Positions 50,176 through 58,868 of a stretch of DNA of 64,000 bases are shown here, one piece after another. Each line of letters opens with the position of its first letter. Within the stretch, counting starts at the first letter, position 1. The notes under the pieces are model-generated. The model searched no databases and was not told the DNA's origin. It worked only from the letters and a program-made list of their open reading frames with translations. This stretch comes from Arsukibacterium perlucidum DSM 18276 (lineage in GTDB: Bacteria > Pseudomonadota > Gammaproteobacteria > Enterobacterales > Alteromonadaceae), in the NCBI RefSeq assembly GCF_000382165.1, contig NZ_KB907715.1, forward strand, positions 1-64,000. Direction: 5' to 3'. The position numbers were made by a program, and so were the translations under genes.

Positions 50176-51519
50176 TTATTTTACTTTAAATTTAGCCTTT
50201 TTAATGGGGGCCGATTTACTGTTGCCCAGCACCAGCTCGGCCGGGATGGTAAAAGAAAAGCTGCTGCCCCGGCCAGGCTCACTGAAAATCATCAGTTGGC
50301 TGTTATGGCGCGATAGCACATGCTTAACAATGGCTAAGCCCAGGCCAGTACCACCAGTATTGCGCGCCCGAGCCTGATCAACCCGGTAAAAACGTTCGGT
50401 TAAACGTTTGACATGGTGGGGTGCTATACCCTCACCGGTATCATTCACAGCAAACACTGCGCGTTGATGCTGGCGCTGCCAGCTAACACTGATCTCACCA
50501 CCGGCCGGCGTATATTTAATGGCATTGGTTACCAGATTAGAAAAAGCGCTGCGCAGCTCCTCGGTTACGCCGGTCACTTTTAAGTCAGGCTCAATCTGAA
50601 AACTTATTTTATGCTGCTTTTCGTGGTTCAGTGCCTGCGCTTCCTGCTCCAGCGTGGCAAGCATTGCCGGTACGTCGACCTCATCGTCAAACTGCACCCT
50701 GGCTGAAGCTTCAATTCGCGACAACGTCAGCAGTTGCTGCACCAGGCCGTCCATCCGTTTGGTTTGTTCCAGCATTACGGTGTGAGCTTTTTGCCACATG
50801 GCAGGCTCTGGCAACCGATCGGAGTCTATCACTTCCAGATAGCCCTGCAGCACGGTTAACGGTGTGCGTAACTCATGCGAGACATTAGCAACAAAATCTT
50901 TGCGAATTTGCTCCAGCTGCTTAAGCTGGGTAATATCACGAATAATCAGCAGATACTGCTCACTGCCATATGGCATCATTTTACATTCCAGCACCAGATT
51001 ACTACTGCCACTGGCGCTGATTTCCAGCGGCTGCTGAAACTGCTTTTGTTTTAAAAAGCTCTGAAATTCCGGATTACGCACCAGGTTATCAATCCGCTGC
51101 CCCTCGTCACTGGGCCAGCGCAAACCTACCAGCATCTGGGCCAGCTTATTACACCAGATAATGGTCCAGTCGCTGGTTAACACCACTACAGCTTCAGGCA
51201 ACGCTTCAGCACCATCCCGAAAGCGCCGCACCAGGTTACGCAGCTCTTTGCGTTTTCTGCGCTCACGCCGTTGCTGGTAATAAATGCCATCGAATATCTG
51301 TTGCCAGAAACCTTGGCCTTCCGGCGGTGAAAGCTTGCGATCGTGCCACAGCCATTTGGTAATTAAAAACAGATGATGATAGTTAGATGCCAGCAAATAA
51401 AAGCTCAGCAGTAACATAAACAGCATACTCTGGCCAAATGGCCAGCCGACTAGCCCCGCCAGGGTATAAAAAAGGAAGATTTTGCTGAAAATCTTCCCTT
51501 TAGAAAGCTGTGGCCGCAT
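50176..51519 (-). CDS. phoR: Phosphate-regulon sensor kinase PhoR
   Basis: PhoR phosphorylates PhoB when phosphate is scarce. The 447-residue product (E. coli 431) has two N-terminal membrane helices, a charged linker (YYQQRRERRKRKELRNLVRRF), a PAS domain (about 105-195, ALPEAVVVLTSDWTIIWCNKLA), HisKA with His215 in VANVSHELRTPL (E. coli His213) and an HATPase domain (NLVTNAIKYTP, DTGEGI, GTGLGLAIV). It follows phoB by 5 bp on the same strand. Confidence 0.97.
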   Translation of the reverse strand: MRPQLSKGKIFSKIFLFYTLAGLVGWPFGQSMLFMLLLSFYLLASNYHHLFLITKWLWHDRKLSPPEGQGFWQQIFDGIYYQQRRERRKRKELRNLVRRFRDGAEALPEAVVVLTSDWTIIWCNKLAQMLVGLRWPSDEGQRIDNLVRNPEFQSFLKQKQFQQPLEISASGSSNLVLECKMMPYGSEQYLLIIRDITQLKQLEQIRKDFVANVSHELRTPLTVLQGYLEVIDSDRLPEPAMWQKAHTVMLEQTKRMDGLVQQLLTLSRIEASARVQFDDEVDVPAMLATLEQEAQALNHEKQHKISFQIEPDLKVTGVTEELRSAFSNLVTNAIKYTPAGGEISVSWQRQHQRAVFAVNDTGEGIAPHHVKRLTERFYRVDQARARNTGGTGLGLAIVKHVLSRHNSQLMIFSEPGRGSSFSFTIPAELVLGNSKSAPIKKAKFKVK

Positions 51520-51524
51520 AAAAC

Positions 51525-52211
51525 CTACTTAGCAGAAAAGCGATAGCCTGAGCCCCGCACAGTTTGTACCAGCTTATCATGCCCTGCGACAGAAATCGCT
51601 TTACGCAAACGACGAATATGCACATCGACTGTGCGATCTTCCACATAGACATTGGTGCCCCAGACATGGTCCAGCAATTGTTCCCGGCTATACACCCGTT
51701 CCTGGTGAGTCATGAAAAAATGCAGTAACCGAAATTCGGTCGGGCCCATATCCAGTGGCTGCTGCTCTGCCATTACCCGGTGTGCAACCGGGTCGAGTTT
51801 CAGGCCCTGCACTTCAATCACTTCATCCAGACTGGTAGGCGATACCCGGCGGATCACGGCTTTAATCCGGGCCATAAGCTCCTTGGGTGAAAACGGCTTG
51901 GTGACATAATCATCAGCACCCACTTCCAGGCCACGTACTTTGTCTTCCTCTTCACCGCGGGCGGTAATCATTATAATCGGAATGTTACGGGTCAGCTCGT
52001 GCTGTTTCATCTTTTTAGCAAACTGAATACCACTGCCACCCGGGATCATCCAATCCAGTAATACCAAATCCGGATAAGGTTCAATCAGCTGATTAACCGC
52101 TGTTGGAAAATCTTCGGCAGTAATTGCCTGATAGCCATTTTGCTCTAACACAAAGCACAACATATCGCGGATCGGGGCTTCATCTTCCACCACCAGGATT
52201 TTTCTTGCCAT
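51525..52211 (-). CDS. phoB: Phosphate-regulon response regulator PhoB
   Basis: PhoB binds Pho boxes and activates phosphate-starvation genes. The 228-residue product (E. coli 229) has a receiver domain ([15 protein letters not shown], phosphorylated Asp53 in [10 protein letters not shown], Lys in [11 protein letters not shown]) and an OmpR-type winged helix ending [13 protein letters not shown] ... [13 protein letters not shown] at 52211 with GGTGAA upstream. Two Pho-box-like repeats precede it, consistent with autoregulation. Confidence 0.98.
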   Translation of the reverse strand: MARKILVVEDEAPIRDMLCFVLEQNGYQAITAEDFPTAVNQLIEPYPDLVLLDWMIPGGSGIQFAKKMKQHELTRNIPIIMITARGEEEDKVRGLEVGADDYVTKPFSPKELMARIKAVIRRVSPTSLDEVIEVQGLKLDPVAHRVMAEQQPLDMGPTEFRLLHFFMTHQERVYSREQLLDHVWGTNVYVEDRTVDVHIRRLRKAISVAGHDKLVQTVRGSGYRFSAK

Positions 52212-52273
52212 AAGGTTCACCACATTCCGTTAGCCGGTGTTAAACCGGACTGTTCTAACTGTCTCTGCCGCCT

Positions 52274-52307
52274 AGTATTACTGCAGTTTATGACATTTTT
52301 ATGAAAA
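52274..52307 (-). promoter_or_regulatory. Pho box and -10 of phoB
   Basis: On the minus strand TTTTCATAAAA (52297-52307) and ATGTCATAAAC (52286-52296) are two adjoining 11-bp units, matching CTGTCATAAAT at 8 and 9 of 11 positions. Six bp further is AATACT (52274-52279) as -10. The box lies about 75 bp before the phoB start. Confidence 0.75.
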
Positions 52308-52400
52308 CACGAGGTTAATCTTTGTCCAGCGCTAACCTGCCAACCATAAACACAAATACGTAACAAATATCACAACATTAAAACCTCAGGCGAGACGTGA

Positions 52401-52422
52401 ATGCATGACAGTTATATGAATT
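52401..52422 (-). promoter_or_regulatory. Second Pho-box-like repeat in the phoB upstream region
   Basis: On the minus strand AATTCATATAA (52412-52422) and CTGTCATGCAT (52401-52411) form a 22-bp pair, the second unit matching 9 of 11. It may add to phoB autoregulation or act as an upstream site for the divergent lipoprotein gene. Confidence 0.5.
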
Positions 52423-52495
52423 TTTTTTGACGGTCTTTTGCCTGACTTCATGCTAAACCGCAGCCAGTCGGCGCGACCTGCCGCGGTCACAGCGC

Positions 52496-52551
52496 CTGTC
52501 ATTTAAGCGTCGTATTACTGTAATAAAATCGTCATTAGCCTGCTGTAGGGT
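52496..52551 (+). promoter_or_regulatory. Array of four phased Pho-box-like units before lipoprotein gene
   Basis: Four consecutive 11-bp units read CTGTCATTTAA (52496), GCGTCGTATTA (52507), CTGTAATAAAA (52518) and TCGTCATTAGC (52529). They match the unit CTGTCATAAAT at 8, 5, 9 and 6 positions. After exactly 6 bp comes a -10-like TAGGGT (52546-52551). The same phase is seen at the phoB and porin promoters, which supports PhoB control of the lipoprotein gene. Confidence 0.65.
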
Positions 52552-52601
52552 GCCTGCAACTTGATTGGCAACACCTATAACAACTCAACGGAGAGATGGT
52601 A

Positions 52602-55292
52602 ATGGCTTTACGCAAACTGTTAAAACTAAGCGCCATAGCGTCAGCATTAATACTGGCCGGCTGTGGTGGCGACTTAGTAGTTAATGCCGGTAGCGATAAT
52701 ACTGGCGGTGGCAATGGCGGCGGCGGTGGTAGTAATCCGCCACCAGTTACTTCAGATTGCCCGGCATTTGCTACTGAAGGCGATAGCCTGGCTGGTGTTG
52801 ACCTGCCGGTATGTGAAATCAGCGGCACCATTACCAGTGACACCCGCCTGAGCAATGACATTGCCTGGTCACTAAGCGGCAAAGTTACCGTCGGTAATGA
52901 TAACGCTGACAGTGCTACCCTGACTATCGAACCGGGTACTTTTGTTTATGGTAAAAGCGGCGCCGATTACCTGGTTATCGCCCGCGGTTCAAAAATTCAG
53001 GCAGTCGGCACCGTCGACGCACCAATCGTTATGACTTCAGTTAACGACATGCTGGGCTTGTCCGACAATGAGTCAACTGCAGAATGGGGCGGCCTGGTGT
53101 TACTGGGTAATGCACCAAGCAATAAATGTGACCAGGCTGCACTGGCCAGCTGTGAAATTCAGGCAGAAGGCGAAGCTGGCCCATATGGTGGTGCAGATCC
53201 TGAAGATAACAGTGGCGCCTTGAAATATGTCCAGGTACGCTACGCCGGTTTTGAAGTTATTCCGGATAACGAATTAAACGGCATTACCTTTGCCGGTGTT
53301 GGCCGTGGCACTAATGTTGAGTATATTCAGGTGCATAATAACCTGGATGATGGCGTAGAGTTTTTCGGCGGCACCGTTGATGCCAAATATGTGGTGTTAA
53401 CCGGTAACCGCGACGACTCACTGGACTGGGCTGATGGCTGGAGCGGCCGGATGCAGCACGTATTAGTGCGCCATAACCCGAATAACACCAAAGCTAACCG
53501 CGGTATTGAAGCTGACAACCAGTCAGGTAACTTCACTGCTACCCCGGTTTCAAAACCTCGCATTGCCAACATGACTATCGTGGGTAATAACTTCGATGGC
53601 GAAGATGACTCAGAAGGTGTGTTACTGCGCGCTGGCACTGCTGGCGAGTTGTACAACTTCATTGTTACAGGCCCGTCAGGTATGGGTGAGTGTTTTGAAA
53701 TCAACTCTGCTGAGTCAGTAACCAACACCGGCAATGGTGAAATTATTTTCCGCAACTCTATTCTTGACTGTGCAGAGCCTACCAAAGACACTAAAGATGA
53801 TGCTGGTAACGTCACGCTGGATGCTGAAGCATGGTTCCTTGCCCAGCCTGGTAACATCATTGGTGATGCGCTGTTAGGTGGCTATATTCCAGCACCGAAT
53901 TCACCAGCTCTGGGTAACGGTTACAACGTAGCGAACAATGTCGACAGCTGGTTTGATAATGTTGATTACATTGGCGCTTTTGATGGTGAAGAAGACTGGA
54001 CTGTAGGCTGGACTGTTGGTATTCATCCGGAAGACGACTTAGCGGCCTGCCCTGCCGGCACCAGCGAAGTTAACAGCTTATCTGGCCGTCTAAACTGTCA
54101 ATTAACTGGTGACATTACCGCCAACGTAACCTTAGCTGCCGGTGCAGACTATGTGTTAGACGGCCGGGTGCGGATTGGGGTAGATAACACCACTGCTGCA
54201 ACCTTAACCGTTGAACCAGGCGTGCGGATTTACGGTAAATCAGGTGCTGACTTCCTGGTTATTACCCGCGGCTCAAAAATTGAGGCGAACGGCACTGCTG
54301 CTAACCCTATCGTAATGACCTCAGTACAAGACATTATCGGCTCACCAACGGCTGCCGGCCAGTGGGGCGGTTTAGTGTTGCTGGGTAACGCGCCAAGCAA
54401 TAAATGTGACCAGGCTGATTTAGCCAGCTGTGAAATTCAGGCAGAAGGCGAAGCCGGACCTTACGGTGGTGCAGATGCAGAAGATAGCAGCGGTACCTTA
54501 AACTACGTGGTAGTTAAACATGCTGGTTTTGAAGTTATCCCGGATAACGAGTTAAACGGTATTACTTTTGCCGGTGTTGGTTCTGGTACTGAGTGTGCAA
54601 ATATCCAGGTTCACCAGAACGTTGATGACGGTATCGAGATGTTCGGTGGTAGCGTCAGCTGTAAAAACGTAGTGTTAACCGCAAACGGTGATGACTCAGT
54701 AGACTGGGCTGATGGCTGGAACGGTAAACTGCAATTCGTTCTTGTTAAGCATGGTGCTGATGATTCTAAATCGAACCGCGGTATCGAAGCAGATAACCAG
54801 TCTGGTAACTTCACTGCGACCCCGGTATCGAACCCAACCATCGCCAACATGACCATTATCGGCAACAACTTTGACGGCGATGATGATTCAGAAGGTGTAT
54901 TGCTGCGCGCAGGCACAAATGCCCAGCTGGCTAACTTCGTCATCACCGGCCCGGACGGCATGGGCGAGTGTCTGGAGTTTGATTCAGCTGAAACTAAAGC
55001 CTTAGCGGCGGCAGGTTCTTTAACCATGACGCATTCAGTTGTCGCTTGTGCAGAACCATTCAAAGGCGACCTGGGCAACGGTACAACCACCGAGCAATGG
55101 TTCCTGGCTCAGGAGGGTAACAGCGTTGCTGCCAACCAGGCTGCGGTACTGGACGGTATCTTCACTATCGATGCCAGCACGCCAAAAGATATGTCTGCGC
55201 TTGATAGTTTCTTTGAAGCAGTTGACTTCGTCGGTGCAGTAGAAGCAGGTAATGACTGGACTGCTGGCTGGACAGTTGGCTTAGAAGACTAA
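52602..55292 (+). CDS. Large lipoprotein with two homologous ~426-residue repeats, Pho-linked
   Basis: An 896-residue lipoprotein (lipobox LAGC in LKLSAIASALILAGCGG) with a glycine-rich linker and two tandem homologous halves. Each half contains EPG..(V/I)YGKSGAD(Y/F)LVI, QWGGL-type VLLGNAPSNKCDQA, SCEIQAEGEAGPYGGAD, AGFEVIPDNELNGITFAGVG and NRGIEADNQSGNFTATPVS. Short repeating strands with regular Gly/Asn suggest a parallel beta-helix, as in surface carbohydrate- or ligand-binding proteins. I do not recognise a named enzyme family. The ATG at 52602 is used, as the ribosome site CGGAGAG abuts the upstream ATG at 52596. A TonB receptor gene follows after a terminator. Confidence 0.82.
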   Translation: MALRKLLKLSAIASALILAGCGGDLVVNAGSDNTGGGNGGGGGSNPPPVTSDCPAFATEGDSLAGVDLPVCEISGTITSDTRLSNDIAWSLSGKVTVGNDNADSATLTIEPGTFVYGKSGADYLVIARGSKIQAVGTVDAPIVMTSVNDMLGLSDNESTAEWGGLVLLGNAPSNKCDQAALASCEIQAEGEAGPYGGADPEDNSGALKYVQVRYAGFEVIPDNELNGITFAGVGRGTNVEYIQVHNNLDDGVEFFGGTVDAKYVVLTGNRDDSLDWADGWSGRMQHVLVRHNPNNTKANRGIEADNQSGNFTATPVSKPRIANMTIVGNNFDGEDDSEGVLLRAGTAGELYNFIVTGPSGMGECFEINSAESVTNTGNGEIIFRNSILDCAEPTKDTKDDAGNVTLDAEAWFLAQPGNIIGDALLGGYIPAPNSPALGNGYNVANNVDSWFDNVDYIGAFDGEEDWTVGWTVGIHPEDDLAACPAGTSEVNSLSGRLNCQLTGDITANVTLAAGADYVLDGRVRIGVDNTTAATLTVEPGVRIYGKSGADFLVITRGSKIEANGTAANPIVMTSVQDIIGSPTAAGQWGGLVLLGNAPSNKCDQADLASCEIQAEGEAGPYGGADAEDSSGTLNYVVVKHAGFEVIPDNELNGITFAGVGSGTECANIQVHQNVDDGIEMFGGSVSCKNVVLTANGDDSVDWADGWNGKLQFVLVKHGADDSKSNRGIEADNQSGNFTATPVSNPTIANMTIIGNNFDGDDDSEGVLLRAGTNAQLANFVITGPDGMGECLEFDSAETKALAAAGSLTMTHSVVACAEPFKGDLGNGTTTEQWFLAQEGNSVAANQAAVLDGIFTIDASTPKDMSALDSFFEAVDFVGAVEAGNDWTAGWTVGLED
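52830..55290 (+). repeat. Two tandem homologous gene segments, about 1278 bp period
   Basis: DNA matches between halves are strong in places: GCCAGCTGTGAAATTCAGGC occurs at 53145 and again at 54423, a period of 1278 bp (426 codons). AATAAATGTGACCAGGCTG also recurs at the same spacing. The duplication is in frame and internal to one gene. Confidence 0.88.
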
Positions 55293-55299
55293 GCAAATC

Positions 55300-55337
55300 G
55301 GCACTGCCGGGGCAACCCGGCAGTGCCTTTTCTTATT
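55300..55337 (+). terminator. Strong hairpin terminator between lipoprotein and TonB receptor genes
   Basis: GGCACTGCCGGG and CCCGGCAGTGCC form a perfect 12-bp stem with a GCAA tetraloop, followed by TTTTCTTATT. It lies 7 bp after the lipoprotein stop and 58 bp before the receptor start, so receptor expression needs readthrough or its own promoter. Confidence 0.9.
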
Positions 55338-55394
55338 CAGACAATCGATATATCAAGACTAGTAACCGTTTTAAGCTGATAGGACAACGTTCAG

Positions 55395-58055
55395 ATGAGC
55401 AGCATTCAAAAATTTAGTTTCAGCCGTGTTGGCCGCAGTGTACTGCTGGCCTTAGGCACAACCACTGCGATGATGTCGTTAAATACCATTGCCCAAGAAA
55501 CGCCTGCGCCCACGCAAGCAGAGCAGGAAGAAGTAGAACGCATTTCTGTATCTGGCCGCCTGATGAGCTCTGCTGCCTCTGCTGCTGCAGAACGTCGTGA
55601 GCAAGCCTATGTAGCAGAAGTACTCGGTATGGAACAAATTTCCCGCGCTGGTGACAGCAACGCTGCTGCTGCTCTGCGCCGTGTCACCGGTTTAACCCTG
55701 GTAAAAGACAAGTTTATTTATGTTCGCGGCTTAGGTGAGCGTTACTCCAGTACCTTATTAAATGGCGCCATGGTGCCAAGCCCTGACCCAACCAGGAATG
55801 TTATCCCGCTGGACATGTTTCCGGCCGGTATTATTGAAAGCTTAGTCGTGCAAAAAGCCTATTCACCGGAGCTCCCGGCAGCCTTTGGTGGTGGTAATGT
55901 CAATATCCGTACCACCGCTATTCCATTGCAAACCAGCTTTAATGTCTCGGTGGGCACCGGTTTTAACAGCCTGAACAGTGTTGATGGCTTTGAGTATGCC
56001 GGTGGTGGCGATGACTGGCGCGGCAAAGACGATGGCCAGCGTAGCATTTCGCCAGAGCTTGCCAGCGCCCAACAACTGTATGGTATTTTAACGCCGATTA
56101 ATATCGCCGAAGCTTTAGGCGGTATTACCGGACCAAACCTGGCACAGGCAGAAACCATAGTTCGTGAGCTTGGTACTGCTTTTAACCGTGACATCGATAT
56201 TAGCTCTACCTCGGTGAAACCAGACTTTGACGCCAGCGCTTCCTTTGGTACCCGCTTTGACCTGGCTAAAAATGTGGTTTTCGGGGTTATGACTGGCCTT
56301 AGCTACGACCGTTCAACCCAGAATATCGACGAGCGCGAGCGTTACTACTCAGTATCAGGTGATAATCTGGTGCCACTGAACCGCTATGATGATGTTAAAG
56401 GCACTGAACACCAGGTTAAGCTGTCGGGCATGCTAAACTTCGGTTTAGAACTGGGTATCGATCACAGGTTAGAAACCTCGACTATTTATCTGAGTGACAC
56501 CAAAGATGAAATAAAGATTAAAAACGGCGACAGTATCGAAACTATTAACGAGACTAACCGCTTTAATACCGACACCAGTATTTTATATGAAGAGCGCACC
56601 ATGCTAAGCAATCAGCTGCGTGGTAAGCACAACTTCCCGTATTTAATGGATTTGGCCGTTGACTGGCAGTACACCGATGCCAAAGCACGGCGTAACGCGC
56701 CGGGCGAAGTGGAATATCGCTATCTGAACGAAACCCAGGATGATGGCTCAGTGTTCTCTTTCCTGCGCCGTAATCAGAATGCAGTGAATTACAGCTTCAG
56801 TGATATGAAAGATAACACTGAAAACTTCAGCTGGAACGCTAAGCTACCATTGACGTTGGGTAAAGCTGAAATGACCTTCAGTGGCGGCTACAGCTATTTC
56901 GAACGGAGCCGTAATGCCCAGACCGACCGCTTTAACTTTGATACCGTAGGTTACAGCCTTGAGCAATTGTCAGGCAGCTTCTCGGAGATTTTCTCTGACA
57001 GCAGTATTTTAAACCCGGCTAACGGCTTTAAAATTTCCAACGTAACTACTCAGGCCGACGATTACCTGGCAGCGCAAATGATTGATGCCGGCTACGGTGC
57101 CCTGGAAATTAACTACGACTACATGTTCCGGTTAAACATTGGTGTGCGCTATGAAGATTTTAAACAAATTTCATTGCCACTCACTGCCGATGGCGCTGTC
57201 AGCGGCAACATTACTGACTCGGTGTTACTGGAAGATGGCTTCTACCCGGCTTTATCATTAACCTGGTTTGTTGATGATGACCTGCAGGCCCGCTTTGGCT
57301 ACAGTAAAACGGTAGTACGCCCCGATTTACGGGAAGTAACACCGGTATTGTATGTTGATCCGTTAACCGACTTTAAAGTAACCGGCTTCTCCGGTCTAAA
57401 AAGCACGGACATCAGCAGTTTTGATGCCCGGCTTGAATGGTACTATGACAGCAGCAACTACAGTTTTGGCCTGTTCTATAAAGACCTGGACAACCCGATT
57501 GAAGCTATCGAATTATCAGGCTCTGACGGTAACCTGTTAATGTCTTTCCGCAACGGCCAGAGCGGTAAAGTGTATGGTGCTGAAGCAGAGTTTCTGCAGC
57601 AACTGGATATGTTTAGTGGCGAATTAGGTAAACTTGCCAATAACTTCTTTGTTGCCGGTAACCTGACAATCAGTGAATCTGAAATCAGCATTCAGCCGTT
57701 CCCGGGCGCAGATTTAACTAACCTGACGCGGGGCTTAAGTGGTCACTCCAAGCACGTCGTTAACTTCCAGTTGGGTTATGACTCGGATGACGATCAGCAT
57801 AATGCCACCCTTACCTATAACGTATTCGGTAAGCGGATAGCCTTTGCTGGGGTTAACGACAAAGACGATGCCTTTGAGCAGCCATTTAATTCACTGGATT
57901 TCACCTATGGTTTCACGCCGCTGGAGAATATGACCGTAAAACTGGGCTTGAAAAACTTACTGGATGAAGAAGTGGAAATTTTGCAGCAGGGTGAAATTCT
58001 GCAGCAGCGCACTGAAGGCCAGAGCTACAGTTTAAGCTTCTCTTATAAATACTAG
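55395..58055 (+). CDS. TonB-dependent receptor, Pho-linked, unknown substrate
   Basis: An 886-residue outer-membrane receptor. Signal peptide (VLLALGTTTAMMSLNTIAQ), a TonB-box-like VERISVSG near 47-54, a plug domain (AAALRRVTGLTLV, FIYVRGLGERYSSTLLNG, LPAAFGGGNVNIRT) and a barrel ending SFSYKY with a terminal aromatic residue. It sits 100 bp after the duplicated lipoprotein gene in the same direction, near phoB-phoR. Pairing of a surface lipoprotein with a TonB receptor recalls SusC/SusD logic, though the lipoprotein is not SusD-like. The substrate is not known; a phosphorus compound is an inference from context. Confidence 0.9.
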   Translation: MSSIQKFSFSRVGRSVLLALGTTTAMMSLNTIAQETPAPTQAEQEEVERISVSGRLMSSAASAAAERREQAYVAEVLGMEQISRAGDSNAAAALRRVTGLTLVKDKFIYVRGLGERYSSTLLNGAMVPSPDPTRNVIPLDMFPAGIIESLVVQKAYSPELPAAFGGGNVNIRTTAIPLQTSFNVSVGTGFNSLNSVDGFEYAGGGDDWRGKDDGQRSISPELASAQQLYGILTPINIAEALGGITGPNLAQAETIVRELGTAFNRDIDISSTSVKPDFDASASFGTRFDLAKNVVFGVMTGLSYDRSTQNIDERERYYSVSGDNLVPLNRYDDVKGTEHQVKLSGMLNFGLELGIDHRLETSTIYLSDTKDEIKIKNGDSIETINETNRFNTDTSILYEERTMLSNQLRGKHNFPYLMDLAVDWQYTDAKARRNAPGEVEYRYLNETQDDGSVFSFLRRNQNAVNYSFSDMKDNTENFSWNAKLPLTLGKAEMTFSGGYSYFERSRNAQTDRFNFDTVGYSLEQLSGSFSEIFSDSSILNPANGFKISNVTTQADDYLAAQMIDAGYGALEINYDYMFRLNIGVRYEDFKQISLPLTADGAVSGNITDSVLLEDGFYPALSLTWFVDDDLQARFGYSKTVVRPDLREVTPVLYVDPLTDFKVTGFSGLKSTDISSFDARLEWYYDSSNYSFGLFYKDLDNPIEAIELSGSDGNLLMSFRNGQSGKVYGAEAEFLQQLDMFSGELGKLANNFFVAGNLTISESEISIQPFPGADLTNLTRGLSGHSKHVVNFQLGYDSDDDQHNATLTYNVFGKRIAFAGVNDKDDAFEQPFNSLDFTYGFTPLENMTVKLGLKNLLDEEVEILQQGEILQQRTEGQSYSLSFSYKY

Positions 58056-58068
58056 CAATTTGAACGTT

Positions 58069-58100
58069 AAAAGCCACCGTATAACTACGGTGGCTTTTTT
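58069..58100. terminator. Bidirectional terminator after TonB receptor and OmpW genes
   Basis: AAAGCCACCGTA, loop TAAC and TACGGTGGCTTTTTT form a 12-bp stem with T residues after it on the plus strand and A residues before it, serving both convergent genes. Confidence 0.9.
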
Positions 58101-58107
58101 GTTGCTT

Positions 58108-58809
58108 TTAAAAATAATATTTAACGCCAAACATACTGACTAAAGGGTCAATTTTAACTCTAACTTGCTGTATCGCTGCATTATTTAATCTCACTTCTGC
58201 ATCAGTTTCGATATCGATCATGCTAAGCATAAGATGTACTCCCCATTGCTGGTTTATCCGCCAGTCAAAGCCGGCCTGATAAGCTAAACCCAGGCTGCCT
58301 TCCAAATTCAGAGATAAATTGTCTTGTGCATTTGCAACGCCAAGATCAGTCAGCGCCTGGCGTAAATCAGCAGAAATAGACTCCTGAAAGAAATGAGTAT
58401 AATTAATGCCGACACCGATAAAGGGCATAAAATCAGTAGTTGAGGTTAGCGGATAAAAACGGGCAAATACTGTAGGGGGTAAGTGTTTTGTATTACCAAT
58501 TTCCAGACCATCTATCGCTGAACCCGCAACATGGATATTGTGCGAAAATGGGGTGGCCGCAACCACGCTGGCTGACCAGTATCGATTAAAAGCATAATCA
58601 ACTGTAATGCCAAGCTGAGTGTTATCATTTACCGTGACTGAGGTAGAACCTACAGGCAGTGCTGCCACTTGCTCAACCACATTAAGGTTACTGCTACTGG
58701 CATCTGGAGCCACCGTAATTGGGCCAACGTTTACTGACCACTGTGCCTGAGCGTTAAAAACAGAAAAGCCAACAACAAAGGCAATCAACGTTTTAGTGCT
58801 TTTATTCAT
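58108..58809 (-). CDS. OmpW-family outer-membrane protein
   Basis: A 233-residue eight-stranded barrel of the OmpW family: signal peptide (LIAFVVGFSVFNAQA), then VNVGPITVAPDASSSNL, TQLGITVDYAFNRYWSASVVAATPFSHNI and LPPTVFARFYPL, ending VSMFGVKYYF with a C-terminal phenylalanine. OmpW barrels let small hydrophobic compounds enter the outer membrane. It follows the NTF2-like gene on the same strand after a terminator. Confidence 0.92.
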   Translation of the reverse strand: MNKSTKTLIAFVVGFSVFNAQAQWSVNVGPITVAPDASSSNLNVVEQVAALPVGSTSVTVNDNTQLGITVDYAFNRYWSASVVAATPFSHNIHVAGSAIDGLEIGNTKHLPPTVFARFYPLTSTTDFMPFIGVGINYTHFFQESISADLRQALTDLGVANAQDNLSLNLEGSLGLAYQAGFDWRINQQWGVHLMLSMIDIETDAEVRLNNAAIQQVRVKIDPLVSMFGVKYYF

Positions 58810-58828
58810 AATTCTTTCTCAGATAAAT

Positions 58829-58863
58829 TAAAAAAACCCCCTTTTCATCAAAAAAAGGGGGGG
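58829..58863 (-). terminator. Terminator after the NTF2-like gene
   Basis: On the minus strand a C-rich/T-rich arm pairs with AAAAGGGGG over at least nine bases, with a GATG loop, followed by seven T. It ends the NTF2-like transcript just before the ompW-like gene. Confidence 0.85.
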
Positions 58864-58868
58864 ACAGG

